From the NCBI GenBank assembly GCA_947446155.1, contig CANFFZ010000002.1, positions 1-54,174 on the forward strand: a stretch of DNA of 54,174 nucleotides, in the 5' to 3' direction. Numbering within the stretch: the stretch's first letter is position 1; each line of letters starts with the position of its first letter. The notes under the pieces were generated by a model. That model did no database searches, had not been told where the DNA came from, and saw nothing but the letters and a program-made list of their open reading frames with translations. Positions 42,897 to 51,989 of the stretch are shown here, piece after piece. This DNA is from Chloroflexota bacterium. GTDB taxonomy: Bacteria > Chloroflexota > Dehalococcoidia > UBA2979. The translations under genes were made by a program, and so were the position numbers.

Positions 42897-44192
42897 TTAG
42901 AGGGTGCGCACCGACTTCGCGAAGAGAGCGAAGGCGATGGCGAGGAGCATGACGGAACCGCCCATCACGAAGAGCGCCGTCTGGGCGTTCGTGAACTCCG
43001 CGATCACGCCGCCGAACAGGCTGCCGAGCGGGAGCAGCCCTTGGTTGAGCATGAACAGGCCCATGACGCGGCCTCGATATTCGTCCGGGGTCGTCAACTG
43101 CAGCACGGTCTGGTTCGTGGTCATGAACACCATCTGGCACGCGCCGACCACGACCAGCAGCGCCAGCGCCAGCACGTAGTTCTCAAAGATTGAGACAGAC
43201 GCCGCGAACGCGATCAGCGCGATCCCGAAGGCGAACACCGCGCCGAGCAGCAGCAGCAGCCCCTTGCGCTGGATGTCCTTCATCGTCGCCAGCAGCAGTG
43301 TGGACGCTACCGCACCAATACCGGGCGCCGACATCATCATTCCGAACCCGCCCGGCCCCTTGTCTAGGTTGTCGCGTGCGACCACCGGGAGCAGCGACAC
43401 GTACGGCAGCGCGATGACGACGGGCACCAGCGCCAGCGTCATCTGCGTGCGGAGCGTCGGGTGGTGCCAGACGTACTTCGCCTCCTCGGTGACGCCCCCG
43501 CGGATCGAGCGGTTGGTGACAGTCTTGAACTGCGGCAGGGACAACTGCATCACGGTGATGGAGACGCCGATGTACATCGCCGCCTGGATGAAGAAGTTCT
43601 CACCCGGGCCGATTTTCGCGATCATCAGGCCGGCGATGGCGGGGCCACCAATGCGCGTCACGTTGAACGCGGCGGAGTTCAGCGCCATCGCGTTTATTAT
43701 GTCTTTGCGCGGCACGAGGTTGGGCACGATCGACTGGCGGACGGGCATGTTGAACGCCCAGCCGACGCCGGAGAGCAGGGTGAACGCGAAGATGTGCCAG
43801 ACCTCCAGGAGGCCGGTGACGATGAGCGTCGCAAAGACGAGTGAGATCACGACCATGAAGGCCTGCGTGGTCAACATCAGCCGCTTCTTGTCGAAGCGGT
43901 CCGCCGCGACGCCACCCACTGGCCCGAGGAACAGCAGCGGGAGCGAACGAGCGCCGTTCACCGCGCCGAGGAGTGCAGCCGATCCGGTGAGGTCGTAGGT
44001 CAGCCAGCCGAGGGCGGCCTGTTGGATCCACTGCCCCGACGAGGAGAAGAGGGTCCCGATCCAGATCAGCCGGTAGTTCCGGTGACGGAGCGATCGGAAA
44101 GTGTTGAACCGCCCGCCGATCGGCGCGATGCCCGCTTCCGCGACAGGCGCGGCGGGGGTCGCTGAATCTACGGCTTGAGCTTCGATCGCTAT
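42897..44192 (-). CDS. MFS transporter, no canonical start codon
   Basis: About 431 residues, 12 transmembrane helices. RHRNYRLIWIGTLFSSSGQWIQQAALGWLTYDLTG is the first helix pair of an enterobactin-exporter/DHA3-type MFS permease. FLGPVGGVAADRFDKKRLML is the loop-2 motif A. Family sequence clearly extends upstream of the first possible GTG at 43961, which would delete helices 1-2. Reading back to a stop, no ATG, GTG or TTG occurs. The best candidate is the ATA at 44190-44192, which would give MAIEAQAVDSA. A G-to-A change of an original ATG, or a sequence error, would explain this. Function: export of a drug or metabolite, substrate unknown. Confidence 0.8.
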   Translation of the reverse strand: MAIEAQAVDSATPAAPVAEAGIAPIGGRFNTFRSLRHRNYRLIWIGTLFSSSGQWIQQAALGWLTYDLTGSAALLGAVNGARSLPLLFLGPVGGVAADRFDKKRLMLTTQAFMVVISLVFATLIVTGLLEVWHIFAFTLLSGVGWAFNMPVRQSIVPNLVPRKDIINAMALNSAAFNVTRIGGPAIAGLMIAKIGPGENFFIQAAMYIGVSITVMQLSLPQFKTVTNRSIRGGVTEEAKYVWHHPTLRTQMTLALVPVVIALPYVSLLPVVARDNLDKGPGGFGMMMSAPGIGAVASTLLLATMKDIQRKGLLLLLGAVFAFGIALIAFAASVSIFENYVLALALLVVVGACQMVFMTTNQTVLQLTTPDEYRGRVMGLFMLNQGLLPLGSLFGGVIAEFTNAQTALFVMGGSVMLLAIAFALFAKSVRTL

Positions 44193-44321
44193 GTAGTGCT
44201 GTCCCGGTGTCGCGTGTGAGAGATGCCTGCCCTCGCAGTGCTTGGTCGCTTACTCTCCCTCACTCTGCTGTTCACGTTAAGGTTGTCTCTGGCATGTTTC
44301 AGGAGCGCTCCGGGCATGGCG

Positions 44322-44343
44322 AGGCCCGCCGGGAGGCGGGCCT
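44322..44343 (-). terminator. Hairpin after the ferredoxin gene
   Basis: Nine-base-pair stem (44322-44330 with 44335-44343) and GGGA loop, about 30 nt past the ferredoxin stop on the minus strand. No T-tract follows, so it may be a weak or Rho-assisted terminator. Confidence 0.5.
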
Positions 44344-44374
44344 GCAAGGGGAAGCGCGAAGCCTCGATCAGTGG

Positions 44375-44923
44375 CTAGCGGCGGCCGGCGTTCGCTCCGT
44401 AGGGGTTGGAGATGGCGGCCTGGCGGGCGGCATCCTCCGGGCAGAGTACGGACTTCTCGCGGAACTTCACCCCGCCCTTGATGACGTAGGTGCCGCAGAC
44501 GGCGCACTTGCCTTCCACACCGTTTTCGCCCCACTTGAAGCCATCACCGTGGGGGCGCAACTCGGGCGGAATGTATCCCGCGACGACCGGCTCGGCCTCG
44601 GCGGTGGCGACCGCGGGCTCTTTCTTGGCGACCGTGGCGGCGATCGGCTTGTCGCCGACGCGACCGCGGGCGGCCGCCTTGTCGGCGTACCAGAGCGAGT
44701 TGATCTCGATGAACTTGCTCTGCTCGGCGGGGACGTCCGCTTCCGGGAAGATGGCGTCCACGGGGCAGGCTGGCTGGCAGGCGCCGCAGTCGATGCAGTC
44801 GACGGGGTTGATGAAGAGCATCGCGTCGGTGCCGGCGTCGAAGTGGATGCAGTCCACAGGGCAGACGGAGACGCAGGCCTGATCCTGGGTGCCGATGCAG
44901 GTCTCGGTGATCACGAACGTCAC
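44375..44923 (-). CDS. fdxA: Seven-iron ferredoxin with a C-terminal zinc-knuckle-like extension
   Basis: 182 residues from a GTG behind GGAGGCGA. The N-terminal 60 residues are a 7Fe ferredoxin. Cys9, Cys17 and Cys53 fit the 3Fe-4S site, and Cys21, Cys43, Cys46 and Cys49 fit the 4Fe-4S site (CIGTQDQACVSVCPVDC and CIDCGACQPACP). Instead of the usual 105-110 residues, it continues for another 75. The extension is a Lys/Ala-rich linker and a module with KCAVCGTYVI ... VLCPEDA (Cys140, Cys143, Cys161), which may bind metal. It carries electrons at low potential in the cytoplasm; the partner is unknown. Confidence 0.92.
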   Translation of the reverse strand: MTFVITETCIGTQDQACVSVCPVDCIHFDAGTDAMLFINPVDCIDCGACQPACPVDAIFPEADVPAEQSKFIEINSLWYADKAAARGRVGDKPIAATVAKKEPAVATAEAEPVVAGYIPPELRPHGDGFKWGENGVEGKCAVCGTYVIKGGVKFREKSVLCPEDAARQAAISNPYGANAGRR

Positions 44924-45115
44924 AGGTCGCCTCCTCCGGCACACGCCCGGCCACGCTCTGGGGATGGCGTGCGCAGCCCAATCCTACCGAGGCGTCTGGG
45001 CGCCGTCGAGGAGTGCGGGCGGGGGCGCCTTCGTGTATACCGGACGTATGCTGACTGCGCGCCTGGGGGCCGCGAGCGCTGGCCGCGGACACCTTCAGCA
45101 GGCTGGAGGCCCTTG

Positions 45116-46513
45116 GTGACCGAGTTCGTCGATTGGCTCTATCGAGTCGGCGTCTATGGCTTTGCCCTCACGGCCCTCGTGGGCGGGCTGGTCTGGCTCA
45201 GCCGTCCGGACTCGGACGGCAGACGGTGGGCGAGGAAGGCCAACAACAACTACTACGGCTACTGGCTCGTGGCCGTCGCGTTCATCGCCCAGTTCATCTC
45301 CGTCGGCTCCCAGAACTACATGATCGGTTCGTTCACCCGTCCGATGACGGAGGAATTGGACTGGTCGCGCTCCGAGTTTGTGCTGGCGCGGAGCATCGGC
45401 CAGTTCATCATGGCCTTCACCGGGTTTTTCATCGGCGGGTACGTGGACCGTCACGGCGGCGCTCGACTGATGCGCGGCGGCGCATTCGTCCTCGCCGGCT
45501 CGACGTTCATGTGTGGCTACGTGAACGAACTGTGGCAGTGGTGGGTGTTGAACGGTCTGGTGGTCACCGCGGGCGCGGCGATGATCGGCAACCTGGTCGT
45601 CAACGTCACACTCTCGAAGTGGTTCGTGGAGAAGCGCGGCCGGGTCGCCTCGTTCGCCGCGATGGGCGTCTCCTACGCCGGTGTGGCACTCACCCCGCTC
45701 TCCGCGACGCTGGTGGACGCGGTCGGCTGGCGGATGGCATGGCATGTCCTCGCGGTCGGCGTGCTGGCGGTGATCTTCCCGCTCTCCTTCGCGATGCGTC
45801 GTGCCCCCGAGGACTTCGGGTTGCACCCGGACGGCAAGAGCCGCGAGCAGATCGCCGCAGGCGGCGGCCGTGCCGCGGCGGCGGACTTCGCGCGGTCGTT
45901 CACGCGGCAGCAGGCGCTCCGGACGCGCTCGTTCTACCTCATCGTCTTCGGCTTCGGGTTCGGCGCGCTGTCCATCGGTGTGATGCTGGTGCAGACCGTG
46001 CCGTTCATGGAGGACGCCGGCTACAGCCGGAAGGTCGGCGCCGGGATGATCCTGCTGACCTCGGTACCGTCGCTGCTTTCGAAGCCGCTGTGGGGTTGGC
46101 TGATCGACTTCGCGAGCGCCCAGCGGTTGTCGCTGATCGGTTTCACGATCAATGCGATCTCGCTGGTCGTGATCGTGTTTGCGGTGCGCAATCATGCCGA
46201 CCTGGCAGTGGTGATCGGGTTCTTCATGTTGGGCCTCGGCTGGGGCGGACTGATTCCGCTGCAGGAGGTCGTCTGGGCGTCCTACTTCGGGCGGCGCCAC
46301 CTCGGCTCGGTGCGGAGCGCGGGGCTACCGTTCGCGCTGATCATCGGCGCGAGTTCGCCGTTCCTGACGTCGTTCTACTTCGACCGCGTCGGCAACTACG
46401 ACGGTGCGTTCTTCATCGTCGCCGCCTTCGCGGTCGTCGCGATCGTGCTCGTCTCGCTCGCCAAGCAGCCGACGCGTGCCGAACAGCCGGCCGAGGTCGC
46501 CGCGGTCGTCTAG
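45116..46513 (+). CDS. MFS transporter (oxalate/monocarboxylate-type, OFA-like)
   Basis: 465 residues. An extra N-terminal helix (VYGFALTALVGGLVWLS) precedes the 12-helix core. YYGYWLVAVAFIAQFISVGSQNYMIGSFTRPMTEELDWSRSEFVLARSIG is characteristic of the OFA/monocarboxylate group. GGYVDRHGGARLMRGG is motif A, and WFVEKRGRVASFAAMGVSYAG precedes helix 4. The GTG at 45116 lies 6 bases after GGAGG. It probably takes up an organic anion such as a short carboxylate. The M20 peptidase converges with 3 bp between the stops. Confidence 0.9.
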   Translation: MTEFVDWLYRVGVYGFALTALVGGLVWLSRPDSDGRRWARKANNNYYGYWLVAVAFIAQFISVGSQNYMIGSFTRPMTEELDWSRSEFVLARSIGQFIMAFTGFFIGGYVDRHGGARLMRGGAFVLAGSTFMCGYVNELWQWWVLNGLVVTAGAAMIGNLVVNVTLSKWFVEKRGRVASFAAMGVSYAGVALTPLSATLVDAVGWRMAWHVLAVGVLAVIFPLSFAMRRAPEDFGLHPDGKSREQIAAGGGRAAAADFARSFTRQQALRTRSFYLIVFGFGFGALSIGVMLVQTVPFMEDAGYSRKVGAGMILLTSVPSLLSKPLWGWLIDFASAQRLSLIGFTINAISLVVIVFAVRNHADLAVVIGFFMLGLGWGGLIPLQEVVWASYFGRRHLGSVRSAGLPFALIIGASSPFLTSFYFDRVGNYDGAFFIVAAFAVVAIVLVSLAKQPTRAEQPAEVAAVV

Positions 46514-46516
46514 CGG

Positions 46517-47872
46517 CTAGCCTCCGCCGAGCAGCCGCAGCGCGATCGCTTCCGCGAGCGCACCTCGTCGCAACTCTTCGAGGTCCTGGCTCTCGTCCGG
46601 GCCGTGGATGCGGCTGAGTGGTTCACCCACGCCCGTCAGCAAGATCGCCGCACCCGGCTGCGCGGCTGCGAGCACAGCCACGAGGGGGATCGAGCCACCC
46701 ACGCCGATCTCGACGGGCTCAACGCCCCACGCTTCGCGCAGGCCGGTGCGGAACGCCTCGAACGCCGCGCTCGACGTGTCGAGGCGGAACGGTGATGACA
46801 TCGAGCCGCGGGTGACGGTCACCTGCGCTCCCCACGGCGCGTGAGACTCGAGGTGCGCGACCAGGGCGTCCATCGCGACGGCGGGATCCTGGCCCGGCGC
46901 CAGGCGCACGCTGACCTTGGCGCGCGCGACGGGCACGAGCGCGTTGACCGCCTCGCTGATGCGCGGAGCATCGAGGGCGAGGACGGAAACGGCTGGTTGG
47001 AGCCACAGGCGTGCGCTCAGCGGCCCGTCGCCGATGAACTGGGTGCCGGGTAGCATCCCTGCCGCCTCGCGCAGGTGCGCCTCGTCCTCGTCTACCGGCG
47101 CGGTGCCCGCACGCACGAGGCCGGCGATCGCGACACGGCCCGCCTCGTCGTGCAGGGTGGCGAGGAGGCGGGCGAGCGCGGAGATGGCGTCCGGGATCGC
47201 GCCGCCGAACTGGCCGCTGTGGACCGCCGCGCGCGCCGTCCGCACTTCGACCTCGCAGTCGACGATGCCGCGGAGCGAGGTCGTAAGGGCGGGCTCCCCG
47301 AGCCGCCAGTGCTCGGAGTCCGCGACGACGATGACGTCCGCCTGCAGCAGCGACCCGTGCCGCTCGATGAACGCCCCGAGGTGCGGCGACCCCTGCTCCT
47401 CTTCGCCTTCCATGAACACATGCACGGTCACGGGCAGCGGCCCGCACGCGAGGAGCGCACGCAGCGCGGCGAGGTGCATCGCGATGCCGGCCTTGTCGTC
47501 GGACGCCCCGCGACCGTAGAGGCGGCCCTCGCGCTCGGCGGGGTCGAAGGGCGTCGCCGTCCAGAGGGCGAGGTCGCCGACGGGCTGGACGTCGTAGTGG
47601 GCGTAGAGGAGCACGACGGGCGCACCCGGCGGCCCCGAGCGTTCGGCGTAGACGGCAGGCGCGGCATCCGGCACCTCCAGCAGGCGGACGCCCCCGAGGC
47701 CCACGTCTGTCAGCATGCCGGCGGCGGCCTCGGCTGCCGCGCGCATCGCCGGCGTGTCCGCACCCTCCGCGCCGACCGAGGGGATGCGCACCAGTCGTTC
47801 GAGCGCGGCACGCGCTGCGGGGAACGCCGCGTCGATCGCCAGCGTTAGATCGGCATGCGCCCCATCCGCCAT
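46517..47872 (-). CDS. M20 metallopeptidase (dipeptidase-like)
   Basis: 451 residues. LLYAHYDVQPVG (His and Asp metal ligands), GRGASDDKAG (bridging Asp) and FMEGEEEQGS (catalytic Glu pair) are the M20 motifs. The lid domain begins VDCEVEVRTARAAVHSGQFGG. The C-terminus has LTGVGEPLSRIHGPDES with the last His. The closest group cleaves dipeptides or N-acyl amino acids with two zinc ions. Cytoplasmic; no signal peptide. AGGAGGA lies before the ATG. Confidence 0.93.
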   Translation of the reverse strand: MADGAHADLTLAIDAAFPAARAALERLVRIPSVGAEGADTPAMRAAAEAAAGMLTDVGLGGVRLLEVPDAAPAVYAERSGPPGAPVVLLYAHYDVQPVGDLALWTATPFDPAEREGRLYGRGASDDKAGIAMHLAALRALLACGPLPVTVHVFMEGEEEQGSPHLGAFIERHGSLLQADVIVVADSEHWRLGEPALTTSLRGIVDCEVEVRTARAAVHSGQFGGAIPDAISALARLLATLHDEAGRVAIAGLVRAGTAPVDEDEAHLREAAGMLPGTQFIGDGPLSARLWLQPAVSVLALDAPRISEAVNALVPVARAKVSVRLAPGQDPAVAMDALVAHLESHAPWGAQVTVTRGSMSSPFRLDTSSAAFEAFRTGLREAWGVEPVEIGVGGSIPLVAVLAAAQPGAAILLTGVGEPLSRIHGPDESQDLEELRRGALAEAIALRLLGGG

Positions 47873-47965
47873 CGTGTCCTCCTGACAGCGCGACTCACAG
47901 GATCGCGATTTCACCGCGAGCGTACCGCGCTCGTGCCGCCCGAGAGCGACGCGTATCCTCGATCC

Positions 47966-48784
47966 ATGGACCGTGAACACGCATCCGCCCTCGCCGTCCC
48001 GCACGCCCGACCGTGGCGTGCTCGGACGTGGCTCACGCTCGTGGCGCTGGCCATGCTGCTGCTCGCGGTATGGCCAGCCTCCGTGGATGCCGCCAGCGGG
48101 CCGCACATCGTCCGGGCGGACGGCGTCTGCTTGCGGATGCGGGCAACGCCCGGCCTGAGCGGGGCACAGGTCGCCTGCCTCGCGGAGGGCTCGCAGGTCT
48201 TTGCCCTCGGTGAGACGCAGGACGTGGACGGCCTGCGCTGGGAGCGCATCAGCGCCAGCGGCCAGACCGGCTGGGCGGCGGGGATCTACCTCGTCCCCGG
48301 CACCGCTGCGCCGACCCCGGTGCCGACAGCGGCGCCAACCGCCGTACCGACGGCGGTGCCGACCGTCGTGCCGACTCCGGCGCCGGTCCCCTCGGGCGGC
48401 ACGATCACCGGCACGGTCTCCGCGTCCGGGGGCTTCTCCCTCGTGCTGTGGACGGGCGGGCGCATCGAGACGCTGCTGAGCGTCGCGGAGGGTCGAGGGT
48501 GCAGCGTGCGGTCCGTGTGGGTCAGCCGGAGCGGATCGCTCATCGCCTACATCGCCGGAGCGCGTTCCTTCGTGAACGATCAGTGGACCTCGCAGGTGGG
48601 GTCCGGGGTACTCGCTGAGACACCGGTGATCCTCGTCTGCGCGGCGGGTGGCACCTCGACACCCGGGCCGTCGCCGACCCCTGGGCCGACGACGCCCATC
48701 CCAACCCCGACGCCTTCCACGGGCACCGGCCCCGGCTCGGGCTTCCCACCGGGCATACCCCCCGGCCCCGCCGGGAACGAGTAG
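47966..48784 (+). CDS. Secreted SH3-like protein with Pro-rich repeats
   Basis: 272 residues. A hydrophobic helix at about 20-42 ends in an AXA-like site (VDAAS), so it is exported. HIVRADGVCLRMRATPGLSGAQVACLAEGSQVFALGE ... TGWAAGIYLVPG is a bacterial SH3 domain with a Cys pair. Next comes a repeat of PTAVPT/PTAAPT units (nucleotides 48305-48390), a second small domain (GTVSASGGFSLVLWTGG ... CSVRSVWVS), and a Pro/Thr/Gly tail. Such proteins often bind the cell wall. A coupled thioredoxin gene starts 29 bp downstream. Confidence 0.75.
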   Translation: MDREHASALAVPHARPWRARTWLTLVALAMLLLAVWPASVDAASGPHIVRADGVCLRMRATPGLSGAQVACLAEGSQVFALGETQDVDGLRWERISASGQTGWAAGIYLVPGTAAPTPVPTAAPTAVPTAVPTVVPTPAPVPSGGTITGTVSASGGFSLVLWTGGRIETLLSVAEGRGCSVRSVWVSRSGSLIAYIAGARSFVNDQWTSQVGSGVLAETPVILVCAAGGTSTPGPSPTPGPTTPIPTPTPSTGTGPGSGFPPGIPPGPAGNE

Positions 48785-48813
48785 CCTGCGCCCCTGATGC
48801 CAGTGGAGGCACC

Positions 48814-49401
48814 ATGGACACACCCCTCGACGCATCCGATGACGGCACGTTGCCGGAGGCCACTCCCACCTCCGGCATCCCGATGTCCCGGCTCTTCGCC
48901 TTCGCTCTCGGGGGCACGCTGCTGTTGCTCGCGCCGCTGCTCGTGGGTGCCCTCCTTGTGATGCGAGGCCGTATCGAGGAGCCCGTCGCGGAGGCGGCGC
49001 GGCCGTTCGACCTGCCCGCCCTGGATGGGAGCCGGATCACGCAGGCGGCGTTCTCCGACCGAGTCGTGGTGGTGAACGTGTGGGCCTCGTGGTGCGGGCC
49101 GTGCCGCGCGGAGGCGCCTGTCCTGCGTCGAATGGCGGAGTCCGCCTCGGGGGTCGCGTACTACGGCGTCGTGAGCCTGGATGAGCCGAGGTTGGCGCGA
49201 GCGTTCGCGGAGTCCAAGGGGCTGGACTACCCGCATGCCGTGGACGACGGTACGTTCTCTCGCGCCCACAATGTCGCGGTTATCCCGACAACCCTCGTCT
49301 TCGCGAAGGACGGCTCGTTCGTCGGCCGCATCGAGGGCCCGCTCAGCGAGATTCGCCTGCAGGCGCTTATCGACGACGCGATCGCCGTCGGCTCCCGCTA
49401 G
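48814..49401 (+). CDS. Membrane-anchored TlpA/ResA-type thioredoxin-like protein
   Basis: 195 residues. One transmembrane helix (about residues 27-50) anchors a periplasm-side thioredoxin domain with active site WCGPC at 93-97 and cis-Pro in VIPTT. ARPFDLPALDGSRITQAAFSDRVVVVNVWASW is the TlpA/AhpC-TSA opening. It reduces disulfides outside the membrane, perhaps for cytochrome c maturation or for the Cys-bearing neighbour. It converges with the phosphotransferase gene, 10 bp between stops. Confidence 0.9.
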   Translation: MDTPLDASDDGTLPEATPTSGIPMSRLFAFALGGTLLLLAPLLVGALLVMRGRIEEPVAEAARPFDLPALDGSRITQAAFSDRVVVVNVWASWCGPCRAEAPVLRRMAESASGVAYYGVVSLDEPRLARAFAESKGLDYPHAVDDGTFSRAHNVAVIPTTLVFAKDGSFVGRIEGPLSEIRLQALIDDAIAVGSR

Positions 49402-49411
49402 GAGCGGCGGC

Positions 49412-50320
49412 CTACAGCCGGCTTGCGACCAACGCTGCGTACTTGTCGAGGCGCGAGTGGACAAGATCGAGCGTGAGGTCGGTACGTCCGTATGCGTGGT
49501 ACGGCGCCACGTTCGTCGCCTGATTGATGTCGAGCAACGTCAGCACGTCGCACAGCGGATCGAGCCTCCGTCCGGAGGCCTCGCGGTACGCGGCAAGGAA
49601 TGCCTCGGCTACCTCGATGTCATGGGTCATCACGATGTCGCGGCGGCAGTGGCCGACATCGAGGCCTGCGACACCCCGGCATACGTCTGGCCAGTCGACG
49701 ACGCCCGTGACCACGCCGTCACGCCACAGCACATTTCCGGGGTGATAGTCGCGGTGCAGGAGCACGATCTCACCGGCTGGCTCATGGTCGCGTGACGCCT
49801 CGATCAGTCGTGCCCATGTCCCCGGCTGCTGCGACCACTGCGGTGGTTGCACTGTCTGAGGGTTATGCCAGCGCTCGTAGACACCTTCGATGTCCGCACC
49901 GTCGAGACGGTGGATCGTAGCCAGCGTCTGCGCCAGGCCGCTAACCCATTGACCCACGTCGACCGGTGCGAGGTCGGGCCGGCCGTCGAGGCGGCTCATC
50001 AGTACGGCCGGGACATCGCACACTTCGCCGGTGGGATCCACCGCAATGAGAAGTGGTGCGATCACGTCCCGCGCGTCTTCTAGTACGCGGAAGGCGCCTG
50101 CCTCTACGCGTGGGGACTGCGGCTCCGTCTCGCGCACGCGCGCGTCCGTGTACCGCCGCAGCACGAGCGCGAGCGGTGGTGCGCCGTCCCGGTCGACCTC
50201 GATGGCGTGGAGCGAGGACGTTGTCGCGCCGACGAACTGTTCGAGGACGCGCACAGCGCGGGCGCCGGGGACGACGGCAGTCACCCACTTGATCGCGCGC
50301 GCGGGGACGATGTCGGTCAT
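49412..50320 (-). CDS. APH-family phosphotransferase (kinase-like)
   Basis: 302 residues with the aminoglycoside-phosphotransferase/choline-kinase fold. The catalytic loop is LLHRDYHPGNVLW (HxDxxxxN) and the metal Asp is in GVVDWPD. LVLRRYTDARVRETEPQSPRVEAGAFRVLED is the N-lobe. The substrate may be an aminoglycoside, homoserine or another alcohol; nothing local decides. The ATG at 50320 has only a weak GAGGG upstream. Confidence 0.88.
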   Translation of the reverse strand: MTDIVPARAIKWVTAVVPGARAVRVLEQFVGATTSSLHAIEVDRDGAPPLALVLRRYTDARVRETEPQSPRVEAGAFRVLEDARDVIAPLLIAVDPTGEVCDVPAVLMSRLDGRPDLAPVDVGQWVSGLAQTLATIHRLDGADIEGVYERWHNPQTVQPPQWSQQPGTWARLIEASRDHEPAGEIVLLHRDYHPGNVLWRDGVVTGVVDWPDVCRGVAGLDVGHCRRDIVMTHDIEVAEAFLAAYREASGRRLDPLCDVLTLLDINQATNVAPYHAYGRTDLTLDLVHSRLDKYAALVASRL

Positions 50321-50404
50321 GCGGTGGAGGGTAGAGGGTCAGCCTGCCGCTGGCGGAGCACGAAGCGTCTGCATCTTCGGAGCCGGCGCCCAGAGGCGAG
50401 ATAC

Positions 50405-51328
50405 CTACGGGCGGAGCAACTGCGAGACGGTCACGAACTGCAGGCCGGCCTTCCGGTACTCCCGGATCACCTCGCGGAGGACGTCCCGGGTCGCCTCAGC
50501 GTCGCAGTGGGCGACGAGGATGGCGCCGCCGCCGAGGCCGATGGCGCGCAACAGGTTCGCGCGGACGGCGGAGGCGGGCGCCTCGGTCCAGTCGAGGGAG
50601 TCACCGCTGGCGGTGCCCGCCGAGGTCTGCCCGATGGTCCAGAAGATATGGAGCGGGAATCCGGCGCGGGCGGCGGCGTCGAGGACGCGCTGGTCACGCG
50701 CGGCGGATGGCGCTCGCCAGATGGGGGCGCTGCCGCGTCCCGAGAACGTCTTAAGGTAGTCATCCGTACGCTTCAGATCGGCGGCGATCTGGGCGTCCGT
50801 CAGGTCTCGATAGTCGGGGTGATCCCAGGAGTGAGTGGCGAGTTCGTGCTTCGCGGCGACGCGCCTCGTCAGTTCCGGGTGGGCCTCGGCCCAGATACCC
50901 ATCATGAACCAGGTAGTGACCACGTCCTCTTCCTCGAGGATGCGCAGGATCTCCGCGGTCGCCTCCGACCGCCAGCCGCAGTCGATGGTGAGTGCCACCT
51001 CGCTCCGCGCCCGCGTGCCGCGCTCGATCTCCGCCGCACCACTCGGCACCGCGAGCGGCGCTGTCGAGGTGGGCCGGGGCGGCGGAGCGACTGCGCCCGG
51101 GGATGTCGAGGTGGCGGCGGGTGACGCCGAGGGCGATGCGCTAGCAGTGGCCGAAGGGCTCGCGGTGGCCCGTGCCACCTCGGTTGCCGTCGAGGTGGCA
51201 GCGGCGGTGGGGGACGGGGAGGCTGAGGCGGCTGGCGCGGGTGCTTCGTTGGTCGTGTTGTCGCACGCTACGAGGGCGAAGGCCGCAGCCAGACCGAGCA
51301 CGATGAGGGCGCATTTCGAGGTGGACAT
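50405..51328 (-). CDS. Polysaccharide deacetylase (NodB/CE4) lipoprotein
   Basis: 307 residues from the ATG at 51328, which lies 8 bases after AGGA; an ATG at 51337 would add three residues. Lipobox ALVAC at Cys22, then about 75 residues of Ala/Ser/Thr/Pro repeats, then the CE4 domain. VALTIDCGWRSEATAEIL carries the metal Asp, THSWDHPDY the HxxxHP metal site, and IWRAPSAARDQR the Arg motif. GGAILVAHCD closes the fold. The first Asp motif is TIDCGW rather than TFDDG. It should deacetylate a surface glycan. The nitroreductase gene lies directly upstream on the same strand. Confidence 0.9.
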   Translation of the reverse strand: MSTSKCALIVLGLAAAFALVACDNTTNEAPAPAASASPSPTAAATSTATEVARATASPSATASASPSASPAATSTSPGAVAPPPRPTSTAPLAVPSGAAEIERGTRARSEVALTIDCGWRSEATAEILRILEEEDVVTTWFMMGIWAEAHPELTRRVAAKHELATHSWDHPDYRDLTDAQIAADLKRTDDYLKTFSGRGSAPIWRAPSAARDQRVLDAAARAGFPLHIFWTIGQTSAGTASGDSLDWTEAPASAVRANLLRAIGLGGGAILVAHCDAEATRDVLREVIREYRKAGLQFVTVSQLLRP

Positions 51329-51338
51329 CACATTCATC

Positions 51339-51989
51339 CTACGGGCGCTGCGTACCCCATCGTTCCCAGTGGACGACCTCGTCGATGCCCCGGCGCTTCG
51401 GTTCGGCCCAGCGGCCCTGCGCGGGGTAGCCGAGGGGGATGAGCGCCATGGTGAGGGCGTCCTCCGGGATGCCGAGCATGTGCTTCACATCGTCCTCGTG
51501 GCCAGCGTAGAGCGAGGTCAGCGTCGCGCCGATGCCAAAGGCGCGGGCGGCGAGGATCAGCTGCTGTACGGCGCCGTAGACGGCTGAGCCGGCACGCGGG
51601 TTCTGTGACTTCGCGGCGCCGGGGAGTACCGGGATCACCCACACGGGCGCCTCTTCGAGGTGCATCGCGAGGTGCTCCGCGGAGAGGAAGTTCCGCCGGC
51701 CGAGGCCGCCCGCGTCCGGCCCGGACGCCATGATCGCGTCACGGCGGGAGCCGTAGGCGCGCTGCCAACCCTCGCGGTACCACTCCGCGACCTGGCGCTT
51801 CACCTCGGCGTCCGTGACGACGACCCAGCCCCAGTTCTGGGCGTTACCCGGGGTAGGGCCTCGAATGGCGGCGTCGAGGATCGCGCGGAGGATGTCGTCC
51901 GGAATCGGGTCGGCCTTGAGGTAGCGGCGGGAGGGTGTGGAGTGCAGCGCCTCGATGACATCGAGGGGTTCGTGGGTGGGGACGGGCAT
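51339..51989 (-). CDS. Nitroreductase-family FMN oxidoreductase
   Basis: 216 residues. The opening LDVIEALHSTPSRRYLKADPIPDDILRAILDAAIRGPTPGNAQNWGWVVV is the FMN-binding start of the family (Arg-Arg at the phosphate, GN.Q.W in the second segment). AVYGAVQQLILAARAFGIGATLTSL and LIPLGYPAQG complete it. NAD(P)H-dependent reduction of a nitro, quinone or enone compound is likely. AAGGAA precedes the ATG. The leader is AT-rich and may hold a bidirectional promoter. Confidence 0.92.
   Translation of the reverse strand: MPVPTHEPLDVIEALHSTPSRRYLKADPIPDDILRAILDAAIRGPTPGNAQNWGWVVVTDAEVKRQVAEWYREGWQRAYGSRRDAIMASGPDAGGLGRRNFLSAEHLAMHLEEAPVWVIPVLPGAAKSQNPRAGSAVYGAVQQLILAARAFGIGATLTSLYAGHEDDVKHMLGIPEDALTMALIPLGYPAQGRWAEPKRRGIDEVVHWERWGTQRP

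Noticed and set aside
45095..46300. 401-codon minus-strand frame opposite the OFA-like MFS gene
   Set aside because: The plus strand has the MFS helices and motif A; the antisense frame is His/Arg/Asp-rich nonsense.
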